Below, piece by piece: positions 43,513-55,000 of a DNA stretch of 64,000 nucleotides. Position 1 is the stretch's first letter, and each line of letters opens with the position of its first letter. This stretch comes from Sorex araneus. Lineage: Eukaryota > Chordata > Mammalia > Eulipotyphla > Soricidae. The position numbers and the translations under genes are program-made. Below the pieces are notes generated by a model. It was given only the letters and a program-made list of their open reading frames with translations. It ran no database searches and had not been told where the DNA came from. Location of the stretch: NCBI RefSeq assembly GCF_027595985.1, contig NC_073313.1:101357552-101421551 (forward strand), written 5' to 3'.

Positions 43513-46500
43513 ATAAACAGCACAGAACTTAGGATTCCTATGTCTCTGACTTTCTGGAAAAGCCTGTGAAGGACTGTGAGTAAACTTTTGAAGTTTTGGA
43601 AGAACTAATTTATCAGTTCTTTTGGAAGAACTGATAAATAAACCCATCTTGACCCAGCCTTTTGTTTTATGAAAGATTTTATTATTACACTTTTGTTTTT
43701 CTTGTTAGTAATTGTTAGGTTCAGGTGCTCTGTTGCCTCTTAATTCATTTTTAGAAAGTTATAGGATTCCAAGAGTTTATCAATTTCTTCTAGGTTCTAC
43801 AGTTGTGTGGCATAAAGATTTTTTTTATAATCTCTAATGATCCTTTGCATTTGTGTGCTATCTCTTATAATATAACCCTTTCGTTTATATTCTTTAGTTT
43901 TCTTCCCTCTCATGATTATAGTTATTTATCTTATTTAAAATTCTCACTTTTTGATTTTGTTGACTTTTTGTGTTTTTTTAGTTTTCTATTTCATTGATTT
44001 CCCCTCTAAGGTTTATTATTTCACTCTTTCTTACTTTGGATTCTTTATGTTGGCCCTTTTCTAGTAATTTTATGTGTGCAGTAGGCTTATTGGGGCATTT
44101 TTCCTGATACATATTATTTGGGCTATTTTTTATTGCATTGCTATGAAATTTTCTCTCTGAACCTGTGTTTTCCATGACTGTGAAGATGTCTATCTTGTAG
44201 ACAATAGAAAGTTTAGTTTTCTGATCCATTCTGCTACTCCGTGCCTATTGATTGGTTACTTTGGGTGTTGGATATTATCTGTGTTATTAATGAGATGAAG
44301 GAATTAAGTTACATTATCTGTAGAGATTAAAAATGTTTATGAAGCTTGTTTTATTAAAGCACATCATTTAATGATTCCTGCAAGCTGACCTCATGGCTGT
44401 GAACTTTTTAAACGACTGCTTGTCTATGAAACTTTGTGTAATTCCTCCAAATCTTAATTACGATGTATCTGGCTAGAGTATTATTTTTTGGATCTTTATT
44501 TCATTTGACTTTTTTATTGTGTCTTACCATTCTCTTTTGATCTGTAAGCTTACATTTGATAAATATGTTACAAATTGTATGAGATATCCTTTGTACATAA
44601 ATTACTTCTTTGATATTGATGCTTTTAAGATTCTGTCTTTGACTTTGACTTGTCATTTTGTTAACAATGCATCTTGATTTTTTTCAATTTGGGTTAACTT
44701 TAGCTAGAAATCTTTGAACTTCTTGAATCTCGATTCATGCAGTCCTCAATCTTGGAAATACTTAGATTTAATTTCTTTGACCAATTATTCTTCTTCAGTC
44801 TCTCCTTCCTGTTCCCTGGGTACTATTATTGTTACTCTTGAACTCATCTAATAGTTCTCTGGTATGCTGTTCATTTAAGACTTTTCCCCATATCTTTTAT
44901 TTATTAATGGTTTCCTGCATCTTTTTTGAGCTCACTGATGTTTTCCTCAGCTACTGTCACCAAATAATGAAACATTCCAGCTAGTTTATTTTACCTATCA
45001 TGTGCTTCAGTTCTGTCACTTCTGATTGCTATTTTTTTATTTTCTCTCAAAATTTCTCATTCCTTACATAAATACTTACGATCCTCACGAATGTGACTTT
45101 GAAGACCTTATCTGAGAGGTTTTCAAGCTGTTTTTTTTTCTGTTATGCTTCCTTATTATCTACAAGAGTTTGTTTTCTGTTTTTGACTTCTGTACTGTAT
45201 TATTTCCACTGTGCTTTCAAGGCTATAAGTGAGGGCTAATTTGGTAGTTTCCAGTGATTTAATCTGACCTTTGAGCTTGGAGTGCTGGCACTCTAGAATC
45301 TATAGTTCTTTGCCTTGGCTTGTTCTGTAACTAGATAGAGCCCTGCTCTGAGCTGGGACTTTGCTTGAGGTGCTGTATTTTTTTCATTGACCATGACCAA
45401 GAGTACCAGAAGCCTCTGCCTGAGGTCCTGGGACATATAGGCTTCCATGCCTATGGCAGCAGAACATGGTATAGACTTCTATGTTCATTCCTCTAGTTCC
45501 CTGAGATTCTATTGGGTATTGAACCATCTTCTGCGTAGGCTTTGATTGGGTGGAGATCTGAACGGCCGTGAGCTTGCGGATATGACTTAAGCTGACAAAG
45601 TTCACAGCACTCACTTTGCCTCATATAGTCGGCTTCTGTCTCTGGTAAGGCAGCAGTACTTTCAGCCTCTTTGCGCCTCCTCTATCCCTGCACCCTTGTA
45701 TTGTGGTAACTCAGCTCTTAACACATAGAAATTCTCAGGTGACATTCAACAGATTACTGTTCATTCTTTGCATGGCACTTCACTGAATCCTTTTGTGGTT
45801 CCGACTTGACTTCTTTGATTAGTTCATTCAGTTTGGGAAGTTATTAGGGTTTATTTTTTTGGTGAAGCAGCACAGTTTTTATTGAAATTTACTTAGAAAG
45901 ATGTGTGGGAAAAGAAAAAAGAGGAAGATAAAGATAAATGTCCAAAAGAGAACATAGTTTTCCCCAGAGTTGAAGAAACATAGAGACATAGAGACAAGCA
46001 AGCAAGTTATGTGTTCAAGTGAGAATATGGGCTTGAAGAGCAAGCTGGAAAGTTATCAGTTATTATATCTATTAACTCTGTTCCCTTCTGCTATTTCTTA
46101 CACTATCCTGTATTATTTCTTAAAAGCTGTCTTAGTTTTCTCTAAAACTTACTTCTCTATCATCTTCCATTTGAGTCACGATTGGAATTTTATTTTAATT
46201 TTACACATTTTTTCTTCTGAAAGATTGAGACTATTTATTGTGCTTTCCATTGAGATTTTCATTTCATTAGTTGCATTTTTCATATACTGCATTTGTTTGG
46301 AGTTAATTTATAGCTTCATTCTTTTTGATAAAGACCTCCTTCTGTTCTTGCATTTTCTTTCCTATTTCAATCATGTTTCAATTGTATTTGTGCACACTTG
46401 ATGTATGTCTTTGATTTTCTTCATTATAGTTATTTTATATTGGTTATCTGTTAAAATTCCCATTTCTGTGACATTTAGGCTGAGTTTTGAAAATATTTTT

Positions 46501-46560
46501 CTCATTCATTTTTGTGACTTATTTTTTTTTTTGGCATTTGCTTTGTTTTTCAATTAAGAG

Positions 46561-47430
46561 GTGTTGTGCCTCTTGGTCTTAAGGTTTATTTTACAGAGTC
46601 AATGATGTTATTGGAAAGATTGGAAAGTGGTGATTTGATCATATCTGTTGGTACTATCTTTTGGTTGCTTTCCTGGGTGAAGAGGACCACCTTGTCTATG
46701 AAATACCTTGCTGTCAAGGTATGTCACCTCAAGTGACCAGAATCTTTCAGAATTCAATAGACCTTTCCTAAAGTCCCAGCTAAAGGTGTCTGCTCCATTG
46801 ATTGTTTACTATGATGATAAACTAATCTGGATTTTCTATAAGGGATTTCCTTTAAAGTGGGGAGAAAGGTTTCAGCCTTCCAAGCTTACTTGGGTCTCCT
46901 TTTGCAGGACCTGAGCTACTGTGAGGCTTTTTTCAAGACAGTGTTTCTGATGGATATAGATGATTATCAATGATGATATAAGAGAATAAGGTTATTCTTT
47001 CTCAGCTATGTCTAATAAATTCCCTAAGTCTTGTCTAGCCATGATTCCCTACCTTAGCTCTCAGTGCGGATAATTTTCTCTTCTGTGAAGAAGTCTGCAA
47101 ATGCCCCAGAAATATGTCTGTCCCTATTTTCTAGGTTCTTTCCCGGCTTGGATAGCAACCAATAAGAGTAGTAGAAATTCTTCTCAGCTAGACCTGAAAA
47201 TGTAGCCAGATTCTCTGACTTGGAAACTTAGCATTGTTAGTGCAAAAGAGATATTATACCTGCAGCAGAGTATCTGTCAAATTTGTAAGTATTCAGAGCA
47301 CAGTCACAGTATCAAGCAGAGATAGAGCAGAGTTTCAACTTATTTCATTTTCTCATTTTTAATTTATTCTTATAGCAACTGTCCTAGGAAAAGTATGAAA
47401 CATTAAAAAACTGCAATTTAATATTTTTTA
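46561..47430. other. Unclassified DNA, possibly L1 5' UTR remnant
   Basis: Follows ORF1-like L1 sequence on the minus strand and has the mixed composition expected of a decayed 5' UTR, but no internal promoter motif can be recognised. Confidence 0.35.
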
Positions 47431-47562
47431 ACCGAACTGCTGTGAGATACACAGTTTCAAAGTTATTCATGATCAAGTTTCAGTCATACAGTGTTCCAAC
47501 ACCTTTTCATTCACCGGTGCACATATCCATCCACCATGTAAGTAAAATTATATATATATGTA
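47431..47562 (-). mobile_element. L1 3' end fragment
   Basis: TGAGATACACAGTTTCAAAG, then CAGTCATACAGTGTTCCAAC and CATTCACCGGTGCACATATC, the complement of the terminal L1 3' UTR. Ends in a (TA)n run. Confidence 0.75.
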
Positions 47563-47580
47563 TATATATATACATATATA

Positions 47581-47949
47581 AACACCCAGAAACTGCCCCC
47601 GGTGCCGTGTAATCTCATCAGAGGCCAACATCCAGAGACTATAAAACCAAGCTCCCGGAAGCCTAGACATCTTATAGCCTAGTTCTCCCTCTCAGAGAAC
47701 CTGGCAAGCTACTGAGAGTTTCCTGCCTGCATGGGAGAGCCTGGCAAGCTCCCCGTGGCGTATTCATATGCCAAAACCAGTAACAATGAAGGGACTCATT
47801 CCCCGACCCTGAAAGAGACTCCAATGCGGCACCATTGGGAAGGATGAGTAAAGAGAAGCTTCCAAAATCTCAGGGCTTGGACGAATGGAGACATTACTGA
47901 GATGGCTTGAGAATATTGACGATCACAGGATGACGATGATGATAATGAT
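47581..47949 (+). mobile_element. SINE C, 5'-truncated copy
   Basis: Starts at AACACCCAGAAACTGCCCCC, matching about position 1233 of the first copy. It keeps GACTATAAAACCAAGC, the CCTGGCAAGCTACTGAGAG body, GCGTATTCATATGCC and the tail ending in (GAT)n-like repeats. Flanked by near-identical TATATATATACATATATA-type sequence on both sides, a plausible TSD that is blurred by low complexity. Confidence 0.85.
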
Positions 47950-48119
47950 GATATATATACACATATATACTATTTCCTAGGAATTTTCTCTGCAGTTCTC
48001 CATGTAAGCTATAGGTGGGAGTTTCTTGTTATATAATGTATTATTTTTTTTTCTAGAGTAACTTACTGAGGATTGTTCCCAAAGGTTAAAACTGCTATTT
48101 GAAAAAGCTAAATATAATG

Positions 48120-48500
48120 ATTCTTTTCTATAATTAATATCGTAATTTAGGCAACATGGTTACAGTAGTGTTAAATTTTCTATTATCAGTGTTAAAATTT
48201 TCTGTACTCCACCACCACCAAAGAATTCGAGACCTTCCACAACTTCCCCTATTTAAGCAGCCTACTACTTCATCCTCTACTTTCTCTCGCCTACTGCCTG
48301 GTGATTTGAATTTTGCAATTTAAGTTCAAATGTTTATCATCATTCAATGCAAACTATTTTAAGAATAGCTGACAATTATCAAATTCTTATTATGATTCTG
48401 AAACTATTCTAAGTCCCTTGCACATATTAACTTGCTTAGTCAGAGGAACTTTTACCTACAAGTAGAATACGTTTATGATCCCCATTTTAAAATAAAAATT
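48120..48500 (-). mobile_element. Old L1 3' end
   Basis: CACCACCACCAAAGAATTCG and TTTATCATCATTCAATGC match the fragment at 38240-38500. Diverged. Confidence 0.5.
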
Positions 48501-48516
48501 TAGAGAATAGTGATTT

Positions 48517-48685
48517 TTTTGGCATTTTAGGTCATACCTGGCGATGCTCAGGGGTCACTCCTGACTCTGCCTTCAGGAATTCTCATGGCTGTGCTCGGTG
48601 GACCATATGGGATGCTGGGAATCAGATCTGGGTCAACTGCATGCAAGGCAAATGCCCTACCCGCTGTGCTATTGCTCCAGCCCCC
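48517..48685 (-). mobile_element. SINE A with TSD
   Basis: Reversed SINE A with GGTCATACCTGGCGATGC, ACCATATGGGATGCTGGG and head ending TTGCTCCAGCCCC. Flanks TAGAGAATAGTGATTT and TAAAGAATAGCGATTT differ at two of 16 bases. Confidence 0.9.
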
Positions 48686-48689
48686 TAAA

Positions 48690-49780
48690 GAATAGCGATT
48701 TAAAAAGTTATTGATAACGGAAATTTAGGCATATAATATCTCAATGCCAATCCCACTACCAGTGTCCACTTTCCTTCAGCGGTGTTCCTATACTCCATTT
48801 CCCACCTCCATCCCACCACCACCCTACCCCACCCCTGCGACCTTGACAGATCACAAAGTTTAGTGATTGCAGCTTATTGCTCATGTTTTCATTATTGTTG
48901 AGTCTATGCATTGGATACATAGCTATTCCACTCTCCCATGCCAGCAGTATAATTGGAGTCCTTGCCCCTGTTTCCCACATTATTTGCATTCTCATCTTCT
49001 TCCTTCTCTGCTTAGATTCTTTCTTTCTCTATCCTTCTCCTCCCTAAGCTCTGTGGTCAACTGTGATCTGTTTGTCCTCCCTTTACCTTATTACATTCCA
49101 CATCCAGTTGTTATATATACCACAGATAAGTGAATTCATCCTGTGCTTGTCTTTATTCTTCTGGCTTTCTTCACACAATATGATTTCTTTGAATTACAAA
49201 CAGGTTGCAGCAAATTGAATGACTTTATCCTTCTTTGCAGCTACATAATATTCCCACGGAGAATATATACCCCGTCTTTGTAATTTATCCGTCTGCCTTT
49301 GATCACCTAGTTTGATTTCTATCTAGGCTATTGTACTAAGCACTTCATTGAATAATGTGCACATATGTTCTTTTGAGCAAAATTTTTGTATTAGGGATAG
49401 ATTCCCCAAAGTGAAATTGCTGGATCATTGAATTGCTGGCAGCTCAATTCTAAGTTTATTGAAGACTCTGCTTACTGTTTTTCACAAGGATTGGACCAAA
49501 TGACATTCTCACCAGCAGCAAAATAGAGTTCCTTTTTCACAACATCTCTGTCAACACAGATAGTTTGGACTATTTTTGATATATGCTATTCTCACTGGTA
49601 TGAGATATCTCACTCTTAATTTGGATTTCTCTAATAATAAGTGATTTTTTCATGTACTCACTAGTCATACATTTGTCTTCCTCTGAGAAGTGTCTGTTTT
49701 TTTCCTCGGCCCTTGATAGCATTTTTGAATGTTTTTTGTTAATCTTTGTGAGTGCTTTATATCTATCGGCTCTTTGACCC
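48690..49780 (-). mobile_element. Old L1 3' UTR and ORF2 end
   Basis: Complement of the L1 3' end (CCCACTACCAGTGTCCACTT), then ORF2 landmarks: AAATTGCTGGATCATTGAAT, CTCACCAGCAGCAAAATAGAG, GTGATTTTTTCATGTACTC. Frames broken. Confidence 0.75.
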
Positions 49781-49794
49781 TCATTTTACAGATA

Positions 49795-50040
49795 TAAAAC
49801 AAAGGCATACGGTGCTTAAGAGATGGGTCTGTGGTAAAGAGTACATGCTTGTATGTGCTGAGATCCAGTTTCAAACCATGGCACCACATAGTCCCCAGAT
49901 CACAACTAGCATGGCTCTTGAGACCTCAAAATACTTCCAGGAAGGACCTGGTAATCCATTTCTACATTATCTACTAGCTCAACATCAGGAGTGGTCTCTG
50001 AGTACCCTAAGCACCACTTATGAAATATAAAAAGCAAAAT
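49795..50040 (+). mobile_element. Possible SINE A-like fragment, very old
   Basis: GCATACGGTGCTTAAGAGATG, CATGCTTGTATGTGCTGAG, then GGAGTGGTCTCTGAGTACCC and a tail AAATATAAAAAGCAAAAT. The family call rests on order rather than identity. Confidence 0.45.
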
Positions 50041-50119
50041 ATAAACGAAAAATGATAGGTAACTACCTAATGCCAGGCAGCTAAAATGTTTCATAGAGAA
50101 AAAAATGTTTATCTTTGCT

Positions 50120-50614
50120 TCCACTTTTTTGGTCAGTGGTCATTGAAGCACTATTAACAAATAGCCAGAATGTGGAAGCAACCCATATGCTGAGAACAGA
50201 TGATTGGTTAAAAAAACTATGGCATATCTACAGAATGGAGTACTCTGAATCTTTTTGGTAAAATGAAGTAATGAAATTTGCTTAGAAATGTATGAACACA
50301 GAGAGTACCATACTGAGTAAAATGAGTCAGAAGAGGAGGTGCAGGCATAAAATGATTGCACTCATTTGTGGGACATAATAAAATATAACATGAGACTAAT
50401 ACCCAAGTACAATAGAAACAAGGGCCTAGAGGATTGATTCACTGTTGGACACCTGCCTCAGATACTGCAGAAAGGGCACTTGGGATAAAGAAGGGACCAC
50501 TATGACAATGATGGTTGGAAGTGAACACTGTGTGCTGAAAGTGGATAAAGAGCCAAACATGATGGCCACACAGTGTCTGCATTGCAAACCATAATGCTGA
50601 GAGAGAGGGGAGCG

Positions 50615-50685
<71 letters not shown>

Positions 50686-50945
50686 AGGGAGAGGGAGAGA
50701 GAGGAAAGGAGAGTGAGGGAAGGAAGGTGAAAGGGAGGGAGAGAGAAAGGATGGGAGGGAGAGGGAGGGAAAGCAATGAGAAAAGTGTCTGCCATAGAGG
50801 CAGGCAGGCAGACAGACATGGGACATTGATTGATGTTGAGAAATGTACACTGGTGGAGAAATGGGTGTTGGAACATTGTGTGACTGAAATCCGATCATGA
50901 ACAGCTTGGTAACTGTGTCTCACACAGCAATTCAATTAAAAATAA
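50120..50945 (+). mobile_element. L1 3' end with internal GA expansion
   Basis: Plus-strand L1: ACAAATAGCCAGAATGTGG, AGTAAAATGAGTCAGAAG, GATTGCACTCATTTGTGGG, then a long purine microsatellite in the G-rich part of the 3' UTR, and AATGTACACTGGTGGAGAAA ending AATTCAATTAAAAATAAAA. Confidence 0.85.
50602..50780 (+). repeat. (GA)n and (GGGAGA)n purine microsatellite
   Basis: Pure GA units from about 50618 to 50672, then GGGAGA variants and interrupted purine sequence to about 50780. All long minus-strand open frames here are translations of this repeat (Leu-Ser polymers), not genes. Confidence 0.95.
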
Positions 50946-51156
50946 AACCGTATACTGCATTGAGCTATATCTTGGTGCTAAATCTGTAAATTGAATTAAG
51001 TCTAGTTATGATTATCATTGATTCTTAAATGCCATTCAAGAAAATATTAATCTTTTTCTTGATCTCATTGCCAAAAGTTTACTAGGATCTATCATATAAT
51101 CATTTTTTTTTGTCAGTTGAGAATCCAACTGAAGTGTTTCTATCTAGATATGTATT
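50946..51156 (-). mobile_element. Probable old L1 ORF2 fragment (continues at 51418-51810)
   Basis: TAAATCTGTAAATTGAATTA and ATTCTTAAATGCCATTCAAG resemble the complement of an L1 ORF2 3' block. A 134-codon hydrophobic frame across the continuation (51407-51811) has no motif and begins inside an L1 TSD; I treat it as chance. Confidence 0.4.
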
Positions 51157-51170
51157 AAAATGCACTGTGG

Positions 51171-51403
51171 TCCATGATGACCTCTCAGTATATGTGTTGC
51201 AAGCCATAATGCCCCAAAGTAGAGAGTATGGGGAATATTGTCAGCCATTAAGGCAGGGGGAGGTTGGGATAGGGGGGTATACCGGGGATATTGGTGGTGG
51301 GGAATGTGCACTGGTGGAGAAATAGCTGTTTGATCATTATGTGATTGTAACGCAAACATGAAAGCCTGTAACTATTTCACGGTGATTCAATAATTTTTTT
51401 TAA
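51171..51403 (+). mobile_element. Very short L1 3' end with TSD
   Basis: A 233-bp insertion keeping only the last part of the 3' UTR: CATAATGCCCCAAAGTAGAG, GGGAATGTGCACTGGTGGAG and CACGGTGATTCAATAATT. Perfect 14-bp TSD AAAATGCACTGTGG (51157-51170 and 51404-51417). Confidence 0.93.
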
Positions 51404-51417
51404 AAAATGCACTGTGG

Positions 51418-51959
51418 ATATCTTTGTTCATGTGCTACCCAATTGAAACGTTCTCTTTTCATATTCCTATATATTTTAAGTTTTAATTTATCTACATCTT
51501 CTGACTGTTTCTTACCATCCTACCAATATATTGCTGAATATCATAGAAGTCTATTGGTTTCATGTAAACATGTCATCAGTTTTGTGATAATCTGTCTTAT
51601 ATTCTTTTTATGTGTATCAGTATTCATCTGCTTTTTAAGTGTTTATTTGAAATTTGTATATAAGGCATTATCAAGTGAACCTCATTTTTCTTATTTTCTC
51701 AGCGACCCATTATATAAGAAATTTTCTGTCATACTAGTGTACATAAACAATAGTATATATTATATTCCTCTTATAGAAAAGGGCTTTGAGAATATTCATC
51801 AGAACATTTGAGTGATTTCTTTAGTTTCTAGTATTAAAATTGTAAATATATTTATGCAACTGAAACTGCTTTGCAATAATTATTGTTCTGCTCTCAGAAT
51901 TTTATTTAAAGTTAATAAATATAATAAAAATAGATAAATACATAAAATATAATAAAATA
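51418..51959. other. AT-rich DNA, partly L1-like
   Basis: The left part may continue the minus-strand L1 of 50946-51156. The right end (51900-51960) is A/T-rich low-complexity sequence. Confidence 0.4.
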
Positions 51960-52335
51960 AATATACCAAATACAGTAACAATAACAGGTCTCATTCCCCT
52001 GACTCTGAAAGAGCCTCCAATTGTTGGGAAAGATGAGTAAGGAAAGGCTGCTAACATCTCAGGGTTGGGGGCCGGAGCGATAGCACAGCGGGTAGGGCAT
52101 TTGCCTTGCACGCGGCCGACCCGGTTTTCGATCCCCGGCATCCCATATGGCCCCCCAAGCACCGCCAGGAGTAGTTCCTGAGTGCAGAGCCAGGAGTAAA
52201 CCCTGAGCATCGCTGGGTGTGACCCAAAAAGCAAAAAAAAAAAAAAAAAAAAAAAAACCATCTCAGGGTTGGAACGAATGGAGATGTTACTGGTGCCCGC
52301 TCAAGCAAATCAATGAACAATGGGATGACAGTGAT
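51960..52335 (+). mobile_element. SINE C 3' portion, split by a young SINE A
   Basis: SINE C from ACCAAATACAGTAACAATAAC through CTGAAAGAGCCTCC and GGCTGCTAACATCTCAGGG. Interrupted by SINE A at 52069-52258, then it resumes with GAACGAATGGAGATGTTACT and the RTE-type tail to GATGACAGTGATACC. Confidence 0.88.
52069..52258 (+). mobile_element. SINE A, young, with TSD
   Basis: Near-consensus SINE A with A box TAGCACAGCGG, a slightly altered B-box region (GGTTTTCGATCC), GGGTGTGACCCAAAAAGC and a long A-run. Perfect 14-bp TSD CATCTCAGGGTTGG (52055-52068 and 52259-52272). Confidence 0.95.
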
Positions 52336-52705
52336 ACCGTGAATAAACAGTACTTTAAACCCTACTTGTTCATTGCAGTATATTTAATTTATCAGATTTA
52401 CCACTGTTTTTGTTCTTAAACATGTGTCTGGTTTTCCTTTTAGTATGTCCTTTAGAAAGTTTGAAATTTTTTAAATGGGAGCATTTTTTTTACAAGGAAG
52501 TAGCATTTCTTTGGAGAATTTGAAATAGAAAGAGCAGCTTTTTTCCTTATATTGTGAAGATTTCCATAAATTGCTTCTTTCATGAATTTTTTTAGAATGC
52601 TAGTCCCTTAGGTATTCTGAGTACATTGTGAAACTCCAAGTGGAATATTTTTGAGATTGAAATAAATTATCAAACATTTCTTCTCAAAGCTCACAAATAT
52701 TACTT
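52336..52705. other. Unclassified DNA
   Basis: AT-rich, nothing recognised. Confidence 0.5.
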
Positions 52706-52856
52706 CTGGGCCAGAATGATAGTACCGCCAGTAAGGCACTTGCCTTGCATGCAGCTCGCTTGGTTTCTATCTAGAGCCCCACCAGTACTGATCACTGAGT
52801 TCAGAGAAAGAACTAAGCCCCGAGCACCCCACTAGATGTAACCCCCAAAGCAAAAG
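52706..52856 (+). mobile_element. SINE A, old
   Basis: CTGGGCCAGAATGATAGTACC head, CTTGCCTTGCATGCAGCTCG, CACTGAGTTCAGAGAAAGA, tail CCCCCAAAGCAAAAG. Confidence 0.8.
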
Positions 52857-53032
52857 TGAAAACGTATAGCTGCTTTAAAGTTGATTTTGTCCATTATTAC
52901 GATTGTCAGGTTTTTTTATTTTCTGAAATTTTAAATGTCAGATCTTTTGTTATGTGAAATAAGATTTGTAAAAATGGAATAGTAATAAAAATATAAATCC
53001 TCTATTTAGGATAATAGATTATTCCTCCTTTC

Positions 53033-53196
53033 TTGGGTGGGTTTGGGCCACCCCCCATCTTTACCCAAGGCTTACACCTGGCTCTGTGCTTAGAAATCAC
53101 TCCTGGAGGTGCTTGGAGGACCATATGAATTTCCAGGGATCAAATTCAGGTCATCTGTGTGAAAAGCAAATTCGCTTTTCACACAGACTCCAGCCC
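53033..53196 (-). mobile_element. SINE A, old, with replaced head segment
   Basis: GGCTTACACCTGGCTCTGTG, GGAGGACCATATGAATTTCC and GGGATCAAATTCAGG are normal reversed SINE A. Where the GTGCAAGGCAAACGCC head block should be there is instead a perfect 12-bp hairpin (53156-53185), followed by CTCCAGCCC. Confidence 0.78.
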
Positions 53197-53750
53197 ATTC
53201 TTGTGTGTAATTTGCATTATTTCAATGAATTATTTACTATTATAAGACTTTAACTCTCACACATTATCTTACAACATAAATGCTCTTCATCTTTGAATGG
53301 TGAAGGTATTTTTATGGGAAACACAAAGAAATCTTTTCATGTTAAATTATAATAATTTTATAAAATTATAATAAAACTGAATTTGTCCAGTGTAAAATAA
53401 GTTAGTTCTTTAAAGAAGTCAGCCTTTGAGTCATTCACCGAGAGCCAGTAAGAGTAGGGATTACAAATAGGAGATGGACTTAGTAACTTGAATAACCAGA
53501 CAGGGTGTTCGACTGCTGTTCATTTTATCCTTCTAGCAATATTTAATAGAAAAGGTTTACAGTAAATATTAAACAGCATGTGGAGTTGTGTGACAAATAA
53601 GCTAAAGAAAATATATGAAAAAATTGTATTAAAATAATATTAGAATAATTTTAAATAATTCTGTGGCTATTTAAGTAAGAACTGGGCTCATATACATCTA
53701 AGCCACAAAGCTAATAATACTGTAAGCATAAAACTTAGACTACAGTAATC
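53197..53750. other. Unclassified AT-rich DNA
   Basis: Nothing recognised. Confidence 0.5.
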
Positions 53751-53925
53751 AAAACTTAGAATGTGCCTATCAAGGTGCTGGCTCAGGGGTGGGAATGTGT
53801 AGACATTGGTGGAGGGAAGGTGCCACTGGTGTTTGAGATTGGTGTTGGAATACTATTCCTGAAAACTCTACTATGAATAACTTTGCAAATGATGGTGTTG
53901 TTAAATAAAATGTATGTATAATAAC
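53751..53925 (+). mobile_element. Old L1 3' terminal fragment
   Basis: GTGCCTATCAAGGTGCTGGC, AGACATTGGTGGAGGGAAG, GATTGGTGTTGGAATACTAT and terminal GTTAAATAAAATG follow the L1 3' UTR end. Confidence 0.65.
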
Positions 53926-54732
53926 TTGGCAAGCATTGCATTTAGGGAAGCAACTAGAAAGCACTTTATAGTGAACAATTTAGTTCCAAGGAGAATGCCT
54001 TTATTTCTGCAGATGTCACCAAAAGTTAGTGGTCTCTTTGAAGTAGCAAAGCACACTACAGATTAAAACAAAAAGGACATGTATATTATGAAGAAAACAA
54101 AATATATCACCAAAACCAATCGACCACCAAGTAAAAAGGAAAGGAACAATATGCATACATTTTTAAATGCAAAAAAAATAGATAAACCAGTTTACACAAA
54201 ATATTCAGAGTTTTCTTTATAGATCTTTGTTTTACATTGATTAGGCTCTTCCAATATTAACTCAAGTTATTAAGTCCATCTCCTATTTGGAATCCCTACC
54301 CTTACTGGTCATTTATTTCTGGGATGTTTTAACATCATGTTATAAGCTACTCTTTGGTTCTTTAGTTCCTTGTCTAGAGTCTTACTGTATTTCTAAAGGC
54401 TTCAGGTATTAGTAGTGCCTGTGAGTTTGTTTGGCAAACTCTAAAATGGTGATGAGCCATTTATAATTAATAAATGAGAAATAGTTTGCTAGATTTTGAG
54501 GGTATATTAAAATACCCAATAATCAATTTGCATTTCTAGTAGGCCAGCCATTGAATATAAGAAAAATAGTTCCTAAATTTGTATGTGGAGGTAAGTAGAA
54601 ATCAGTTAAAATATGTTATACATAAATCACTTGTCACTAAGAAAAGTTTTTCATTTGTAGCCTCTAGATTAAAAACACACAGTAGTGACTTGTTAACTAA
54701 TAAAAGGAGAAAGAATGCAAATATTTGGTGAT
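53926..54732. other. Unclassified DNA
   Basis: No recognised element or credible coding frame. Confidence 0.5.
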
Positions 54733-54743
54733 AGTTCAGGCTT

Positions 54744-54989
54744 GGACTGGAGCGATAGCACAGTGGTAGAGCGTTCCCCTTTCACATGGCCGACCCGTGT
54801 TCGATTCCTCCGCCCCTCTCGGAGAGCCCAGCAAGCTACCGAGAGTATTGCGCCCGCATGGCAGAGCCTGGCAAGCTACCTGTGCGTATTGGATATGCCA
54901 AAAACAGTAACAATAAGTCTCTCAATGAGAGACGTTACTGGTGCCTGCTCAAACAAATCGATGAGCAATGGGATGACAGTGACAGTGAC
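54744..54989 (+). mobile_element. SINE B, full length with TSD (hairpin subtype)
   Basis: Intact A box TAGCACAGTGG and B box GTTCGATTCC, body, GTATTGGATATGCC, hairpin 54917-54933, RTE-like tail and (GACAGT)n end. TSD AGTTCAGGCTT (54733-54743 and 54990-55000). Same subtype as 36613. Confidence 0.95.
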
Positions 54990-55000
54990 AGTTCAGGCTT

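Larger units (their letters stand above)
40691..46560 (-). mobile_element. Long, old L1 (3' UTR to ORF1 region)
   Basis: Read on the minus strand the order is that of a long L1. The 3' UTR (40691-41350) includes the complement of ATGTAGTTGCAAGTAG. ORF2 follows (about 41350-44250, with AGTATTTTCTCCCACTTGG and TCATTTGTCAGAAATGTG on the plus strand), then ORF1/coiled-coil-type sequence (about 44750-46500). SINE A copies interrupt at 40951 and 43366. All frames are disrupted. The 5' limit is uncertain; 5' UTR may extend to about 47300. Confidence 0.6.

Noticed and set aside
45970-46401. 143-codon hydrophobic plus-strand frame
   Set aside because: Lies antisense to ORF1-like L1 sequence; it has no signal or domain pattern beyond T-richness.
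50426-50935. Long minus-strand open frames of 132-169 codons, rich in Ser and Leu
   Set aside because: They are translations of the GA microsatellite and the antisense of an L1 3' UTR.
51407-51811. 134-codon hydrophobic plus-strand frame
   Set aside because: Starts within an L1 TSD, in AT-rich sequence that looks like antisense L1. The Phe/Leu/Ile richness follows from base composition.
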